This document shows, in pieces, positions 18,966 to 28,518 of a stretch of DNA of 64,000 bases (position 1 is its first letter; the number at the start of each line of letters is the position of its first letter). The notes below the pieces were generated by a model that made no database searches, had not been told where the DNA came from, and saw nothing but the letters and a program-made list of their open reading frames with translations. Made by a program: the position numbers and the translations under genes. The stretch lies in contig NZ_BCRJ01000003.1 in NCBI RefSeq assembly GCF_001552535.1, positions 124,001-188,000 on the forward strand. The letters run 5' to 3'. Source of the DNA: Nocardioides jensenii JCM 1364 = NBRC 14755. GTDB taxonomy: Bacteria > Actinomycetota > Actinomycetes > Propionibacteriales > Nocardioidaceae.

Positions 18966-21347
18966 TCACCGGCTGGGGCGGGAGGCGTTCTTGGAGAGCC
19001 ACGTGGAGGGGTCGCTGTTGTCAGGACCGTAGACAGAGCCGTTCTTCAGGTGGACCTCGAAGTGCAGGTGACAACCAGACACATTGCCTTCGGCACCGAC
19101 GAGCCCGATCTGTTGGCCTGGTTGCACGGTCTCGCCGCGGCTGACGGTGACCTTTTCCATGTGGGCGTACCAGGTGGTCAACGCATTGGCTCCAGTGGTG
19201 ACTTTGACCAGCTGCGGGCCTGCCCAAGAACGCTGGGTGGTGTCGATCTCGATGGTGCCGGCGTGGGCGGCGTAGACCGGGGTCCCGCAAGGCGCGGAGA
19301 AGTCGGTGCCGGTATGCCACGTGGACCAATAGGAGCCGGTCTCGTGCCAGTTGTGGTTGTCGGCGCCGACGTAGCGGGCCGGCACCGGGTAGACGACCTC
19401 GTTGCAGTCGGCACCGTCGAGGCCGGCCGGTTTCACGGAGGCGCCGGGTTTGGCGTTGATGTGGACGTGGTCGTGGTGGTTCTGGGTCGCGTCCCCCCGG
19501 TCCTCCATGGGGCGCCACCCCTCTGATGCGCGGGAGACGGACCAGATTCGCTGGTACCAGATGATGTAGTCGATGCCGAGCTCGCGGGCGTGGTCCTTGG
19601 CGTAGGTGGCGAGCCGTTCGCCTTGGGCCTTGCCGGCGCTCGTGAGGGGAACCATGAAGTCTCCCGCGAGGCCTGATGGGTGACCTTCGGGATCCCGGGC
19701 GCTGGGTCGGTACCCGCCGACGGTCTTGATGTCGAACATGGGCGCAAGGATGTTCACCAGCTTGACCAGCTGGGGTTTGACGTTGCCCAGATGGTAGTCA
19801 GTCTTGTTGGTGCCGGAGCCGACGGCGCACCCGGCGCTGGACCCAACGGTGGTGGCGACGACGAGCGGGTGGTCCGAGATCCTGTTGGTCTGAGTGCGCT
19901 TGTCGACCCGCGCACTGGCCCAGCTCAGGTTGGCACCGAAAATATGATCAACGGGGGCATCCTTCTTCGATCTCTTGCAGGGGGCGGTCGATCCGCCGAA
20001 GGCGTTGGCGAGTGTCGGCGTCAAGATGCAGTGCGAGGCGTTCTGTCCGTCACCGGCGTCGTTGAAGTCGCCAAAGATGACGGTGGGCACACCCGAGGCA
20101 GCGACGTCGCGCAGCGTGGCCAGCTCCCGTCGAAGAGCTTCCCTTCGGTGAGCGGCCGCGTTCCCGGCGACGTCTGCAGGGTTGTGGATGCTCCACACCC
20201 AGATCACCTGCCCGGCGTTCGGGCTCTCATCGGCTCCGGTGAGCTGAACCAGCGGCATCCCGACGTCCCTGCCGCCGAAGTAGGGGATCTTGACCAGACG
20301 CGAGTCGGTCATCTCCCACGCACGGCGATCCCAGATCACCTTGTTCTGTGTGCTGCCGCTGGCCGGGTACATGCCCCACTTGGCGGAGTAGCGGCTCGCC
20401 AAGGACTTGGCCTGGGGTGCGTGGACCTCCTGCAGGCCGGCGATCGTCACACCGGTGCTCTCGAGTGCGCTCATCGCACCGGGCAGCCGCTTCTCCCAAC
20501 TGGCAAAGCCCTTCCTTTGCTTGCCGCCAACGGCCATGTTGTCGGTGTGCCCGGCTCCGAGCAGGTTGAGTGCACCCAGGGTGATCGGGTTGACCGTGTC
20601 GGGGTGGCAGTTCTCGGGGGCCGCGTCGTCAGCCGAGCCGTCGTCAGGTAGGTCGGGCAGGTCTCCGCCGAGGAGGTCGGTGATATCGGCTGCGACGCTC
20701 TCCCAGGGGGCGTAGGCATCAGGGTGGCCCGAGATCTGGACGGTCTGCGCGGCCTGGGTGAGGGGCGTCTTCTGCCAGCCGGGGATGTCGAGGAGGCCGG
20801 GGTTGCTGGTGTGCGTGGCCTTCCCGAAGAAGGCACGGGCGGCGAGGGTGGGGTTGGTGATCTCGGCACGGGTTCCCCAGCCTTGTGATGGGCGCTGCTG
20901 GAACAGTCCCCCGGAGTCCCTGTCGCCCCCGGTGAGGTTGACCAGCTTGGATTCTTGGATGGCTGTAGCGATCGCGATCTGCAGCCCGTAGCGGGGCACC
21001 TCAAGGTCGCGGGCGACTTGGGCGATGGTGATGGCGTTGCGGGCCTGCTCGGTGGTCAGGGTCGGGTAGTTGGCGGCGAACCGCAGTCGCATCAGCTTCG
21101 CGAGGACGTCCCCAGTTTGCCGACCCTGCGAGGCCGCGGTGTGCGCGGCGGGCACCGCGGTGCCGTTCGTGGGAGCGGCCTGTCTGAGGTCCCCCACCTG
21201 GCTCGAGGGCTTCCCCGATTCCGGGTTGCCGTCGGTGCGGCATTCGGCGGCCGCCGTGGTGCTCATGAGCACCATCAGGGTGGCCAGGAACGGCATCGCG
21301 ATCAGGATCATCAGGATGGGTAGCCCGGCGAGCAGCAGCTTCTTCAC
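18966..21347 (-). CDS. Secreted cell-wall hydrolase with lysozyme-like, EEP nuclease-like, M15-like and M23 peptidase domains
   Basis: 793 residues. An uncleaved signal or anchor helix spans about 4-32. Residues about 85-210 are transglycosylase-like (TAIQESKLVNLTGGDRDSGG, LFQQRPSQGWGT). Residues about 255-500 match an endonuclease/exonuclease/phosphatase fold: GLQEVHAPQ, VIFGDFNDAG, ISDHPLVVATT. Residues about 505-640 (YRPSARDPEGHPSGLAGDFM and HHDHVHIN) look like the M15-like ARB-07466-type domain. Residues about 660-780 are an M23 endopeptidase with HTGTDFSAPCGTPV and HLHFEVH zinc ligands. Peptidoglycan-cutting domains open the wall for the type IV channel. The inserted EEP domain is the odd part; its catalytic-looking E, DxN and DH are kept. 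The gene sits 20 bp after the VirB4-like gene in the transfer operon. Confidence 0.87.
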   Translation of the reverse strand: MKKLLLAGLPILMILIAMPFLATLMVLMSTTAAAECRTDGNPESGKPSSQVGDLRQAAPTNGTAVPAAHTAASQGRQTGDVLAKLMRLRFAANYPTLTTEQARNAITIAQVARDLEVPRYGLQIAIATAIQESKLVNLTGGDRDSGGLFQQRPSQGWGTRAEITNPTLAARAFFGKATHTSNPGLLDIPGWQKTPLTQAAQTVQISGHPDAYAPWESVAADITDLLGGDLPDLPDDGSADDAAPENCHPDTVNPITLGALNLLGAGHTDNMAVGGKQRKGFASWEKRLPGAMSALESTGVTIAGLQEVHAPQAKSLASRYSAKWGMYPASGSTQNKVIWDRRAWEMTDSRLVKIPYFGGRDVGMPLVQLTGADESPNAGQVIWVWSIHNPADVAGNAAAHRREALRRELATLRDVAASGVPTVIFGDFNDAGDGQNASHCILTPTLANAFGGSTAPCKRSKKDAPVDHIFGANLSWASARVDKRTQTNRISDHPLVVATTVGSSAGCAVGSGTNKTDYHLGNVKPQLVKLVNILAPMFDIKTVGGYRPSARDPEGHPSGLAGDFMVPLTSAGKAQGERLATYAKDHARELGIDYIIWYQRIWSVSRASEGWRPMEDRGDATQNHHDHVHINAKPGASVKPAGLDGADCNEVVYPVPARYVGADNHNWHETGSYWSTWHTGTDFSAPCGTPVYAAHAGTIEIDTTQRSWAGPQLVKVTTGANALTTWYAHMEKVTVSRGETVQPGQQIGLVGAEGNVSGCHLHFEVHLKNGSVYGPDNSDPSTWLSKNASRPSR

Positions 21348-21367
21348 AGCGACTCAGCCCCGGGCCC

Positions 21368-22930
21368 TCATCCTGCGGCCTCGATCGCCTCGTTGGTGTA
21401 GTAGAGCTGCTTCTCCAGCGGGTGGAGCACGGTCTGGACCTTGTAGGCGGAATCGCCCACACACCACAGCCCACGGCCCTTGTCCTGCATCGCCCACCCG
21501 GAGACCCAGTCCTGGGCGATCGGGCCGAGGCCGAGCATGGAGTCGAGTTCGCGCGCCACGCGTGCCTTCTGGCCGCCGAGGATCTTGATGTCGGCCAGCT
21601 CGAGCAGATCTTTTGCGATCGCTGCGGCCTGGGAGTCGGCGGCGCCGACCGAGAGGAGGTCGGAGGGTTTGTGGAGGTTGGCGAACTGGATGTCGCCGCC
21701 TTCGCCGGCCATGCCGCGCGAGAGGCGCAGGTCGGCGTCGAAGCTCTCGACGGCCGCGAGGCCGAGGCGCATCTGCTTCCAGACCTCGTCGCGTACGACG
21801 ATGCGGAGGTCTCCGGGTTCGGCGATCTCACGAAGGCCGCGACCCCACGAGTTCATGCACAGCAACGCGATGCCGACGGCTTCATCGCCGAGGCCGTTGA
21901 GGCGCGACAGGCTGAATGACTGGATGGGGGCGCGCCAGTCGACGGTGATGTTGGTGAAGTCGTCGAAGAGCCCGGCGAGGGTGCCGGTGACCAGTTCGCC
22001 GAGGGCGTTGCGCAGCAGTCGGGTTTCGTCGAGGAACTGGCGAGGGTTGCCGTACTCGCAGGCACGGATGAGGTCCTCGGTGGGGTTTCGGAGCAGGTCC
22101 CACAGTCGCGGCATCGTGGTCTCGCGTAGGACTGTGTTCCCGGCGGCGTAGCCGGTGAGGATCGCGAGGGCGTTGCGGACGACGTCGCTCTCGTCGGGTC
22201 CGAACGGCACGCGTCGTTGTTCGTCGATCTTCATGCTGCCGACGAGTCCGCGGATGAGGACCAGCCAGCGGTTGAAGATGATCCCGGTACGGCGTCGCTG
22301 TTCCTCGGCTGTGAGGTGTTCCCAGCCGTGGCCCAGTGGTCCCATGGCCAGAGGGTTGATCCGCGTGGACATGCCGGGGCCGATGACGAAGGGTTCGACG
22401 CCGAGGGCTCGACATAGTCGCTCGTACTCGTCCTTGGGGTCACCCAGGATCAGGGTCCGGTAGCCGAACTCCATCATCCGTAAGCAGAACGCCTTCGTGG
22501 TGGCTGACTTGCCGGTGCCGGGCTTGGCGATCTGGAAGATGTTGGAGTTTGTTGCCGGGACGTCGTCGCGCAGCACCCATCCGAAGGGGTCGCAGTAGAA
22601 CGAGCCGCCCGAGAGCTGGTCGACGCCCATCTGCGCGCCGGTCGGGGGCAGGGCTGGAGCTGAGACGAAGGGCCAGAAGACGGGTGCCTGGTCGCTGGTC
22701 ATTCGCCAGGCCTGTGCCGGCGCCTTGGCCGGTGACCAGCCGCGGCCGGGGCGGGCTGCGCCGCGGCGCGGCGCGTACTTGAAGACCCGCGACTCCTTCG
22801 CTCGTTGGATGGGGGCGGGGATGGTCGGCAGGTCGTGGCCGAAGTCCGACAGCAGTGCCGCCATGTCGCGGCCGGCCTTGGTGCCGCGGCGCACCAGGTG
22901 AGAGGTGTTGGCAGGTTTCGTCTGCGGCAT
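21368..22930 (-). CDS. VirB4/TraC-like type IV secretion ATPase
   Basis: 520 residues; the ATG shares its A with the upstream stop (TGATG). The C-terminal ATPase motor of VirB4 is complete: Walker A AKPGTGKSATTKAF at about 140, LILGDPKDEYERL, FSLSRLN, and a Walker B-like LRIVVRDEVWKQM at about 385. The N-terminal part is only about 120 residues. The usual VirB4 N-terminal domain is absent and is probably supplied by the SCO6880-family protein encoded just upstream. VirB4 energises channel or pilus assembly from the cytoplasmic face. Length is short for VirB4 (often about 800) but normal for the actinobacterial split form. Confidence 0.88.
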   Translation of the reverse strand: MPQTKPANTSHLVRRGTKAGRDMAALLSDFGHDLPTIPAPIQRAKESRVFKYAPRRGAARPGRGWSPAKAPAQAWRMTSDQAPVFWPFVSAPALPPTGAQMGVDQLSGGSFYCDPFGWVLRDDVPATNSNIFQIAKPGTGKSATTKAFCLRMMEFGYRTLILGDPKDEYERLCRALGVEPFVIGPGMSTRINPLAMGPLGHGWEHLTAEEQRRRTGIIFNRWLVLIRGLVGSMKIDEQRRVPFGPDESDVVRNALAILTGYAAGNTVLRETTMPRLWDLLRNPTEDLIRACEYGNPRQFLDETRLLRNALGELVTGTLAGLFDDFTNITVDWRAPIQSFSLSRLNGLGDEAVGIALLCMNSWGRGLREIAEPGDLRIVVRDEVWKQMRLGLAAVESFDADLRLSRGMAGEGGDIQFANLHKPSDLLSVGAADSQAAAIAKDLLELADIKILGGQKARVARELDSMLGLGPIAQDWVSGWAMQDKGRGLWCVGDSAYKVQTVLHPLEKQLYYTNEAIEAAG

Positions 22931-24435
22931 CAGGCGTCCCCCGACCTGGTGAGGCTGGTACCCAAGGGGATGGTGGAGGTGGCGAAGCCGGCGTCTTGGG
23001 CGAGGTCGAGTCGCAGCGGTGCGAACCCGGCGCGGCGTACCGCGGCGTCGAGTCGTCGGCCGAACTCACTGATGCGCAGCGACTTGGGCACAGTGACGGT
23101 GCACACGGCATAGGGGCGGGTGAGGGCGCTGCCGCGGGCCAGTTTGGCGTCCAGTCCTCGAGCCTTGTGGGCCTCGTCGCGTTGCTGGGCGCGGGGCTTG
23201 CGGCCGATCTTCTCGTTCATGCCTTCGGCCAGGTCGGCCGCCCACTCGGAGTTCCCGGACTGCCGGTCCGCTTTCGACTGGGACATGATCGGATAGGCCA
23301 CGACGAACGAGCGTCGTTCGCCGGGCTCACTCGGGGTGAGGATCGGTGCCAGCGCTCCCATCACGACGCCGCGGGTCGGCAACTTTATGGTGGAGCTGAT
23401 CGAGTTCCAAGCGTCATGGCTGTAGTGCCGCACGGTCGCGTCCGCGCCCGATGCCCCGGCCATTGCCCAGGGAACGTCGGCATTCACCGTTGGATCTGTC
23501 TCGCGCAAAGCCAGGGCCTCGACGATGCCGGCACGGTCGCCCGGGGCGAACCCTGTTCGGCAGACCAGTGCGAGTTCGGGGCTGGTCAGCCACCGAACCG
23601 TGGTCATCCCCATCGGTCCGCGCAGCTGGGACTCGATTTCGGCCATGAGGAGGTAGATCTCGCGGCAGCGGCCCTCGAGGCCACCGCCGGATTCCTTGGC
23701 CGATCGGGCGATTCTGGTCTCCGGGATCACGATCGTCACGAACGTCTCGGTGCGCACCGAGGCCCGGGTCAGTCCCTGGGCGAGGTCACTGTTGACCCGC
23801 TCGGAGAGTTCCGGGGCGTCGGGTCGGCGGTGCTTGTTGACCCACAGGTCGCGCTCGGCCCCGTCCTCGGGGACCGTGCGGACGATGAAGAGGATCTCGT
23901 CTACCTTCTCGGTGCGTCCGGCGACCTCGATCAGTGTGGCCAGTGCCTCGCCGTAGCGGGTGCGCTCATCGGCGTCCTTCATGCCGATGCCCGGGTGGAC
24001 GACCGCGGCGGTGACGGCCCAGGTCTTGGTGGCATGGTCCTGGACGACTGCGACGCGTTGCAGGTGCGATCCGTGGGGCGGCCCGTCGTGGATCTGGATG
24101 CCCTGCAACATTCCGGGCAGGTCCGGGGTGTCCAGGTTCTCGGCACGGCCACGGGTCGCCTTGGCTCGAAACGACGTCCACCCGAGCAGTCCGCCGACGG
24201 CGTACATCGTCGATGCGACCACCCAGCCCGTGGCCGAGCGTCCCCGGACCGGGACCACCGTGATGGCGAACAGGAACAGCCAAACCAGGGCGAACAGCAG
24301 CGCGGAGAACCATGCGCCGTGGCTGATCGCCCAGAACGCCGGGAGGCTGGCAAGCCCGAGGAACGTCAGCTGGCCTCCGGAGAGTCCGAAGAACCAGCCG
24401 ATCCTGTCGCGCTGGTAGTCGGCGTAGGTGGTCAT
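22930..24435 (-). CDS. SCO6880 family type IV secretion protein (VirB3/VirB4-N-like)
   Basis: 501 residues. It has two close membrane helices at about 20-40 and 43-65, plus a weaker one near 70-85, a VirB3/PrgI-like start. A long cytoplasmic part without P-loop follows (DLWVNKHRRPDAPELSERV, FAPGDRAGIVEALAL, GVVMGALAPILTPSEPGERRSF). I recognise this as the SCO6880 family, which always accompanies a short VirB4-like ATPase in actinobacterial elements. The one-base overlap with that ATPase gene fits a two-subunit VirB3-VirB4 equivalent. It probably anchors the ATPase at the membrane. Confidence 0.85.
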   Translation of the reverse strand: MTTYADYQRDRIGWFFGLSGGQLTFLGLASLPAFWAISHGAWFSALLFALVWLFLFAITVVPVRGRSATGWVVASTMYAVGGLLGWTSFRAKATRGRAENLDTPDLPGMLQGIQIHDGPPHGSHLQRVAVVQDHATKTWAVTAAVVHPGIGMKDADERTRYGEALATLIEVAGRTEKVDEILFIVRTVPEDGAERDLWVNKHRRPDAPELSERVNSDLAQGLTRASVRTETFVTIVIPETRIARSAKESGGGLEGRCREIYLLMAEIESQLRGPMGMTTVRWLTSPELALVCRTGFAPGDRAGIVEALALRETDPTVNADVPWAMAGASGADATVRHYSHDAWNSISSTIKLPTRGVVMGALAPILTPSEPGERRSFVVAYPIMSQSKADRQSGNSEWAADLAEGMNEKIGRKPRAQQRDEAHKARGLDAKLARGSALTRPYAVCTVTVPKSLRISEFGRRLDAAVRRAGFAPLRLDLAQDAGFATSTIPLGTSLTRSGDA

Positions 24436-24489
24436 GGATGGGTTCCTTCCATTTCGTCGGTGCCCGGGTCGGACAGTGCGTGGAGCGGG

Positions 24490-26565
24490 CTAGGCAGGGA
24501 TCGGTGGGATTCCCCCGGCCGCCGTACCTCCGCCGGCGCCGCCGGCAGCTCCTCCTCCGCCTCCAGCCGGTGCTGGTGGCTTGGGTGCGCCGCCGCTCTG
24601 TGGATCGCCCCCTTGTCCGCCGGAGCTGCCACCGGCACCTCCCCCGGTGGGGAGAGTGGGAGGCGTGGGCGGCGCGGGAGGCATCGGCGGGTTGCCGTCT
24701 TCGCCGCCCTGCTGGCTCGAACTGCCTCCGGACTGATCACTGGACTGATCGCCGTCGGACTGGTCTTTGGGGTGGCCACCGGACTGTCTGCCGCCCAGTC
24801 CGCTGAAGTCGGGGCCGTAGGTGCTCTGCCCGACACCGGTCTGGTTGGTCTCATCCGACATGAGTGAGGTGCCCTTCGCGCCGGCACTGTTGATCATTCC
24901 CATGCCGGCGGACATGGCCTGGCCGACCCCACCAAAGTTGCCCAGGAAGCCCTGGGTCGACTTGTTGAACCTGTCGTCTGTGGACGTCTCGGCGCTCTGT
25001 TCGCCGCCCGACTTGCCGCTGGGAGACATGGCGGAAGCAGCCGAGGAGCCGCCGGCGGCACCGCCACCCCCGAGCAGGCCCTGGAGGCCGCCCTGGATCG
25101 CCATGCCCTGCCGAAACGACGCACCCGAAGGAGTGCCCGGGTCCACGAAGGCCAACAGCTTGAACAGTGACAACGGCGCGACCACGCTGACCAGGATCGT
25201 CATCACTGCCGGCAGGGCGGTGCCGAATGCTTTCGCGGTGTCCTCGGCGAGGTGCGCGGCGACACCGTTGGCGAACTGCACGCCGATGCCGAGCACCATC
25301 ACCATCAGCACCGGTGTGAACGCCGCGGCATGGAACCATCGCAGGCTCTTCCAGAACCAGGAGCGGGTGAACTCCGAGACCAGTCCGGCCGCCGAGAGGG
25401 GGCCCGTGGCCGTCAGGACCAGAAGTGATGCCGCGCGGGCAAGGTAGACGAGGAGGTGTCCGATCGCGGCCAGCCACAAGAAGATCCCGAGGAAGGCCAG
25501 GGCGGTAGCCACGCTCGCATCGGCGAGGTCGTCGGTACCGAGGCCTCCCAGGGGGTCCCAATCTGGCCAGGTCTGCACCTTGAGCAGTGACTTCATCAGT
25601 GCACGGGTCAGGGCACCGCAGGCCGCGACGATGGTGACGCAATATCCGAACCAGCACGCGCAGACCACGACGAACTGGCCCGCGCCGATAAAGGCACGCG
25701 CAAGGCCTTTGCTTTCGCGTTTGAACGCGGCGGCACCGAGCTGGACCATCGCCAAGATCACCACCAGGGCCAGGGCCAGCCACAGGGTGAAGGCGAAGAC
25801 GTCCCGGCCTGGCCCGTCGGCGCTCAGGTCGGGGGTCAAGAACAGTTCGCTGAACGTGAGCACGATGCGCAGCACGAACAGCCCGCTGTTCCAGATCGCG
25901 AGCATGGCCGCGGTCCACGCATCGGCCGCGGCCTTGGCGATGATGTCGCCGATGACCTCGAAGGGGTTCGGGATGTCGCCCAGGCCGGGGATTCCTGAGC
26001 CGAACAGGTCGCCGAGATTGGGGACTCCGGGCAGCCCGGGAACGGCGGGGAGGCCGAGCCCGGGTCCGGGGACCTTGTCGCAGAGGGCGGCCAGGATGCC
26101 GCACCCGCCGATGGGGTTGGCGTCCTTCAGTGCCTTTGCGCAACCGCCGAGGCTGGGGTTAGTTGCGCACTCCTTGAGATCGCCGAGCCTCTTCCCCACG
26201 TCATCCGTGACATCCGTCGCTGCGTCTTTGCCGCATTCGATCGGGCTGCCGACACAGTCCTTGATGTCGCCGGCTGTGTCCTTGAGGTCGCCGCCGAACT
26301 TCTTCCCGACATCGCAGACGGCGTCGGGGCCGATGCATCCCATCTTGAGGTTGCGAGCTGTGAGCCGGCCTTGGCTGGCCGCGCTGGCGGGAGCCTCTGC
26401 GGGCGCGGCCGCCGTCGAGGTCATCTCCGAGGTATGCGTTGGTGCTGCCGCGGCCGGCGCACCCAGGGTCGCTGCGGCAGTGCCGAGCAACACCGTGAGC
26501 AGCAGCATCGTTAGACCTCCCACGCCGGCGCGCAGGAGGCGGTGACCGATGGGGTGCCCGGTCAT
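24490..26565 (-). CDS. VirB6/TrbL-like polytopic channel protein with long Gly/Ser/Pro-rich tail
   Basis: 691 residues. A signal-like helix at about 14-40 is followed by an extracytoplasmic region with eight or more cysteines (GCIGPDAVCDVG, DCVGSPIECG, GGCGILAALC) that could form disulfides. Six to eight membrane helices lie between about 225 and 500 (FAFTLWLALALVVILAMVQ, AIGHLLVYLARAASLLVLTA, FTPVLMVMVLGIGVQFA). Residues 520-691 are low-complexity Gly/Ser/Gln and Pro. VirB6/TrbL forms the inner-membrane DNA channel. The ATG overlaps the stop of the upstream VirB8-like gene by 4 bp; the gap to the downstream SCO6880 gene is 54 bp. Confidence 0.82.
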   Translation of the reverse strand: MTGHPIGHRLLRAGVGGLTMLLLTVLLGTAAATLGAPAAAAPTHTSEMTSTAAAPAEAPASAASQGRLTARNLKMGCIGPDAVCDVGKKFGGDLKDTAGDIKDCVGSPIECGKDAATDVTDDVGKRLGDLKECATNPSLGGCAKALKDANPIGGCGILAALCDKVPGPGLGLPAVPGLPGVPNLGDLFGSGIPGLGDIPNPFEVIGDIIAKAAADAWTAAMLAIWNSGLFVLRIVLTFSELFLTPDLSADGPGRDVFAFTLWLALALVVILAMVQLGAAAFKRESKGLARAFIGAGQFVVVCACWFGYCVTIVAACGALTRALMKSLLKVQTWPDWDPLGGLGTDDLADASVATALAFLGIFLWLAAIGHLLVYLARAASLLVLTATGPLSAAGLVSEFTRSWFWKSLRWFHAAAFTPVLMVMVLGIGVQFANGVAAHLAEDTAKAFGTALPAVMTILVSVVAPLSLFKLLAFVDPGTPSGASFRQGMAIQGGLQGLLGGGGAAGGSSAASAMSPSGKSGGEQSAETSTDDRFNKSTQGFLGNFGGVGQAMSAGMGMINSAGAKGTSLMSDETNQTGVGQSTYGPDFSGLGGRQSGGHPKDQSDGDQSSDQSGGSSSQQGGEDGNPPMPPAPPTPPTLPTGGGAGGSSGGQGGDPQSGGAPKPPAPAGGGGGAAGGAGGGTAAGGIPPIPA

Positions 26566-27317
26566 TGGGGGGCTCCGTTGATCCGTACCCAGCCCGCCTG
26601 CTTGAACTCTGGGGTGTCGGGGGCGACTGCCTGCGGTTGGCCGGCTGCAACGAGCTGCTCGATGTCCTGGGTGCTGCCCGCAACCAGTCGCCAGTCACCG
26701 TCGATCCACCGCATGAGCTGCGTGCCGGCATAGAGGTCGTCCTTGACCTCTGCGTCGGCGGTGGTGAGGGTGACGTAGCTGAGCAGGTTCACCGCGTAGT
26801 AGCCGGTCTCCAGTTCCTCGAGGGTGTAGGCGATCGGGGTGACGGCGTACGACGCGGGTGCGGGCACCTCGCCCTCTACCGGGACGCCGGCCTGCTGACG
26901 GCGGAGTTGGACGGCGTCGCGGGAGCGTTGCTCGAAGAGGGCCTTGTCGTTGGCGTCGGCGTAGAGGTCCGCGACGGTGGTTGCTTGGTCGTAGTCGAAT
27001 CCGACCTGTGCCTTGGCGACTTCGACTTGCAGCGCCACTGCTCCGAGGTCGGTCTGCGGGAACCCGGTCGGGTGGCCGTTGACCTGGTCGGTTCCCGTGG
27101 GGATGACCACTCCGTCGGTGGGTGTAGTGGCCGGGGCCACCTGCTCGACGTCGGCTGGTGGCTGGGTGGGGGCGGAGGAGTCGTCGGCCTTGGCGTTGTC
27201 GTCGCGGCCGCTGGCGCCGAGCCAGACTGCGGTGGCCACCAGGACGGCGATCAGCACCAGGACACCGATCCGTGCCAGCTGGCCTCGTGATGGGTTGTCT
27301 GTGGTCAGGGTCTTCAT
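26562..27317 (-). CDS. Single-pass membrane protein, VirB8/conjugal-scaffold-like (copy 1)
   Basis: 251 residues from the ATG at 27317, which has AAGGGG upstream; the longer frame upstream is antisense noise. One membrane helix at about 16-36 (IGVLVLIAVLVATAVWLGA) is followed by a disordered Thr/Pro stretch. An extracytoplasmic domain of about 150 residues has alternating strands (ETGYYAVNLLSYVTLTT, GTQLMRWIDGDWRLVAG). This outline matches NTF2-like VirB8/TcpC scaffolds. The ending in WRLV...W is typical of those folds. It lies in an unbroken chain of overlapping genes. Confidence 0.7.
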   Translation of the reverse strand: MKTLTTDNPSRGQLARIGVLVLIAVLVATAVWLGASGRDDNAKADDSSAPTQPPADVEQVAPATTPTDGVVIPTGTDQVNGHPTGFPQTDLGAVALQVEVAKAQVGFDYDQATTVADLYADANDKALFEQRSRDAVQLRRQQAGVPVEGEVPAPASYAVTPIAYTLEELETGYYAVNLLSYVTLTTADAEVKDDLYAGTQLMRWIDGDWRLVAGSTQDIEQLVAAGQPQAVAPDTPEFKQAGWVRINGAPQ

Positions 27318-28195
27318 CAGTTGTCCCCTTCGGAGTAGTTGGGGTCGGTGGTGTTGTCGGTTGACCAGGTGCGCCAGCTGGCCTCGTTGGCCAGTGCGGT
27401 TCCTGGCCACGTCGCGGGCCCGGGTGCTGGCGGGACACCGGGGGCGAGCATCCAGCGGCCGCCGACCCATTGCATGCGCTCGCAGTGGGCGAAGGCGATC
27501 TGGCCCTCTTGTTTGTAGGTGGCGGTGACCTTCATCAGCACGCAGACGACTGCCCAGTCGGGGCCATCGGTGCCCTTCACCAGAGCAGCGGCCGGCTCGA
27601 GGGTGATCGAGGCGCTGGGGTCCTTCACCTCTCCCATCCCGGTGCTGGAGAGGAACGCTCGGACGCTCGCTGTGATCCACCAGTCCTCGGAGCTGACCCC
27701 TCCGGGCAGCGACCATGTTCTGTGAACCTCTTGTGCGGTCGTCAGGCTCATGGACTGCAGCACCGCGAGGTCGATCTGTGCCAGCTGCCCGATCGCACCT
27801 TCGGGGGTGTGGGGGAAGCCGGTCATCACGAACCCCGGGCCCGTGGCCCCGGTTCCGCCCGGGATCTTGATCGACGGGGCGGTTTCACTGGCTGGATCGG
27901 CCGGGAGGGCGGCGCTCTCTGGGACACTCAGCATCGGCTCTGCGGCGATCTCATCGCGGTGGGCGATGCCCTGGGCGACGGTCGAGTGCTCGGTCTCTCC
28001 CGCGGTCGTTTGTGGGGACGCGTTGGCGTCGTCTCCGATGCTGGTGACGCCCAGGTAGATGGCATAGACGATCCCGACGAGCAGGAGCGCAGCCACGACA
28101 CCCGCAGAGGCGAGGATCCCGAGCAGCCGGCCTCGGCCCCACTCGGTGCTGCCCTCGGCGTCCTGTGCGGACTTCTTCGTGGCTGCGCGGCGCAT
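27317..28195 (-). CDS. Single-pass membrane protein, VirB8/conjugal-scaffold-like (copy 2)
   Basis: 292 residues from the ATG at 28195, which shares bases with the upstream stop (TGATG). One membrane helix spans about 24-50 (LLGILASAGVVAALLLVGIVYAIYLGV), followed by a disordered linker to about 105. An extracytoplasmic domain contains DWWITASVRAFLSS, WAVVCVLMKVTATYK and MQWVGGRWMLAPG. Domain order and the W-G-R-W ending mirror the next gene, so the two may be diverged paralogues forming a hetero-oligomeric scaffold. The assignment rests on topology, not sequence identity. Confidence 0.65.
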   Translation of the reverse strand: MRRAATKKSAQDAEGSTEWGRGRLLGILASAGVVAALLLVGIVYAIYLGVTSIGDDANASPQTTAGETEHSTVAQGIAHRDEIAAEPMLSVPESAALPADPASETAPSIKIPGGTGATGPGFVMTGFPHTPEGAIGQLAQIDLAVLQSMSLTTAQEVHRTWSLPGGVSSEDWWITASVRAFLSSTGMGEVKDPSASITLEPAAALVKGTDGPDWAVVCVLMKVTATYKQEGQIAFAHCERMQWVGGRWMLAPGVPPAPGPATWPGTALANEASWRTWSTDNTTDPNYSEGDN

Positions 28196-28488
28196 CAGAT
28201 GCAGCCCTTGCCGAGGATGCCATTGAGCATGCCGGGAAGGACCAGGTAGGCGATCGCGCAGGCGAACACGACCACGAGGGAGATGACGCCGACCTTGGAG
28301 GCGTGCGAAAGGGAGAACACCCTGCCGGCGATGATCGCGCCGATGCCGACGACCAGGGCGATGCCAAAGAGCCAGATCACGCCCCACAGGATGTAGCTGG
28401 TGATCTCGCTGGTGGGTGCTGTGGCACCGGGGGGTGCCTTCGGGCACACCTTGGCGGCCATCACGGTGGTTGCGTTCATGAGGTCCAT
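28195..28488 (-). CDS. Small two-helix membrane protein, possible VirB2/TrbC-like subunit
   Basis: 97 residues. A short N-terminus with one cysteine (MAAKVCPKAPPG) precedes two membrane helices at about 32-55 (YILWGVIWLFGIALVVGIGAI) and 63-88 (KVGVISLVVVFACAIAYLVL). It ends in GKGC. Two helices joined by a short basic cytoplasmic loop is the architecture of VirB2/TrbC pilins, though no long signal peptide is seen. Position before the scaffold proteins in the operon fits. Confidence 0.65.
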   Translation of the reverse strand: MDLMNATTVMAAKVCPKAPPGATAPTSEITSYILWGVIWLFGIALVVGIGAIIAGRVFSLSHASKVGVISLVVVFACAIAYLVLPGMLNGILGKGCI

Positions 28489-28518
28489 GCGCGGACTTCC
28501 CTTCTGGGTGGTCAGGTG

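Noticed and set aside
22855..24867. 670-codon plus-strand open frame
   Set aside because: Runs opposite the SCO6880 and VirB4-like genes, which have clear motifs and packed starts.
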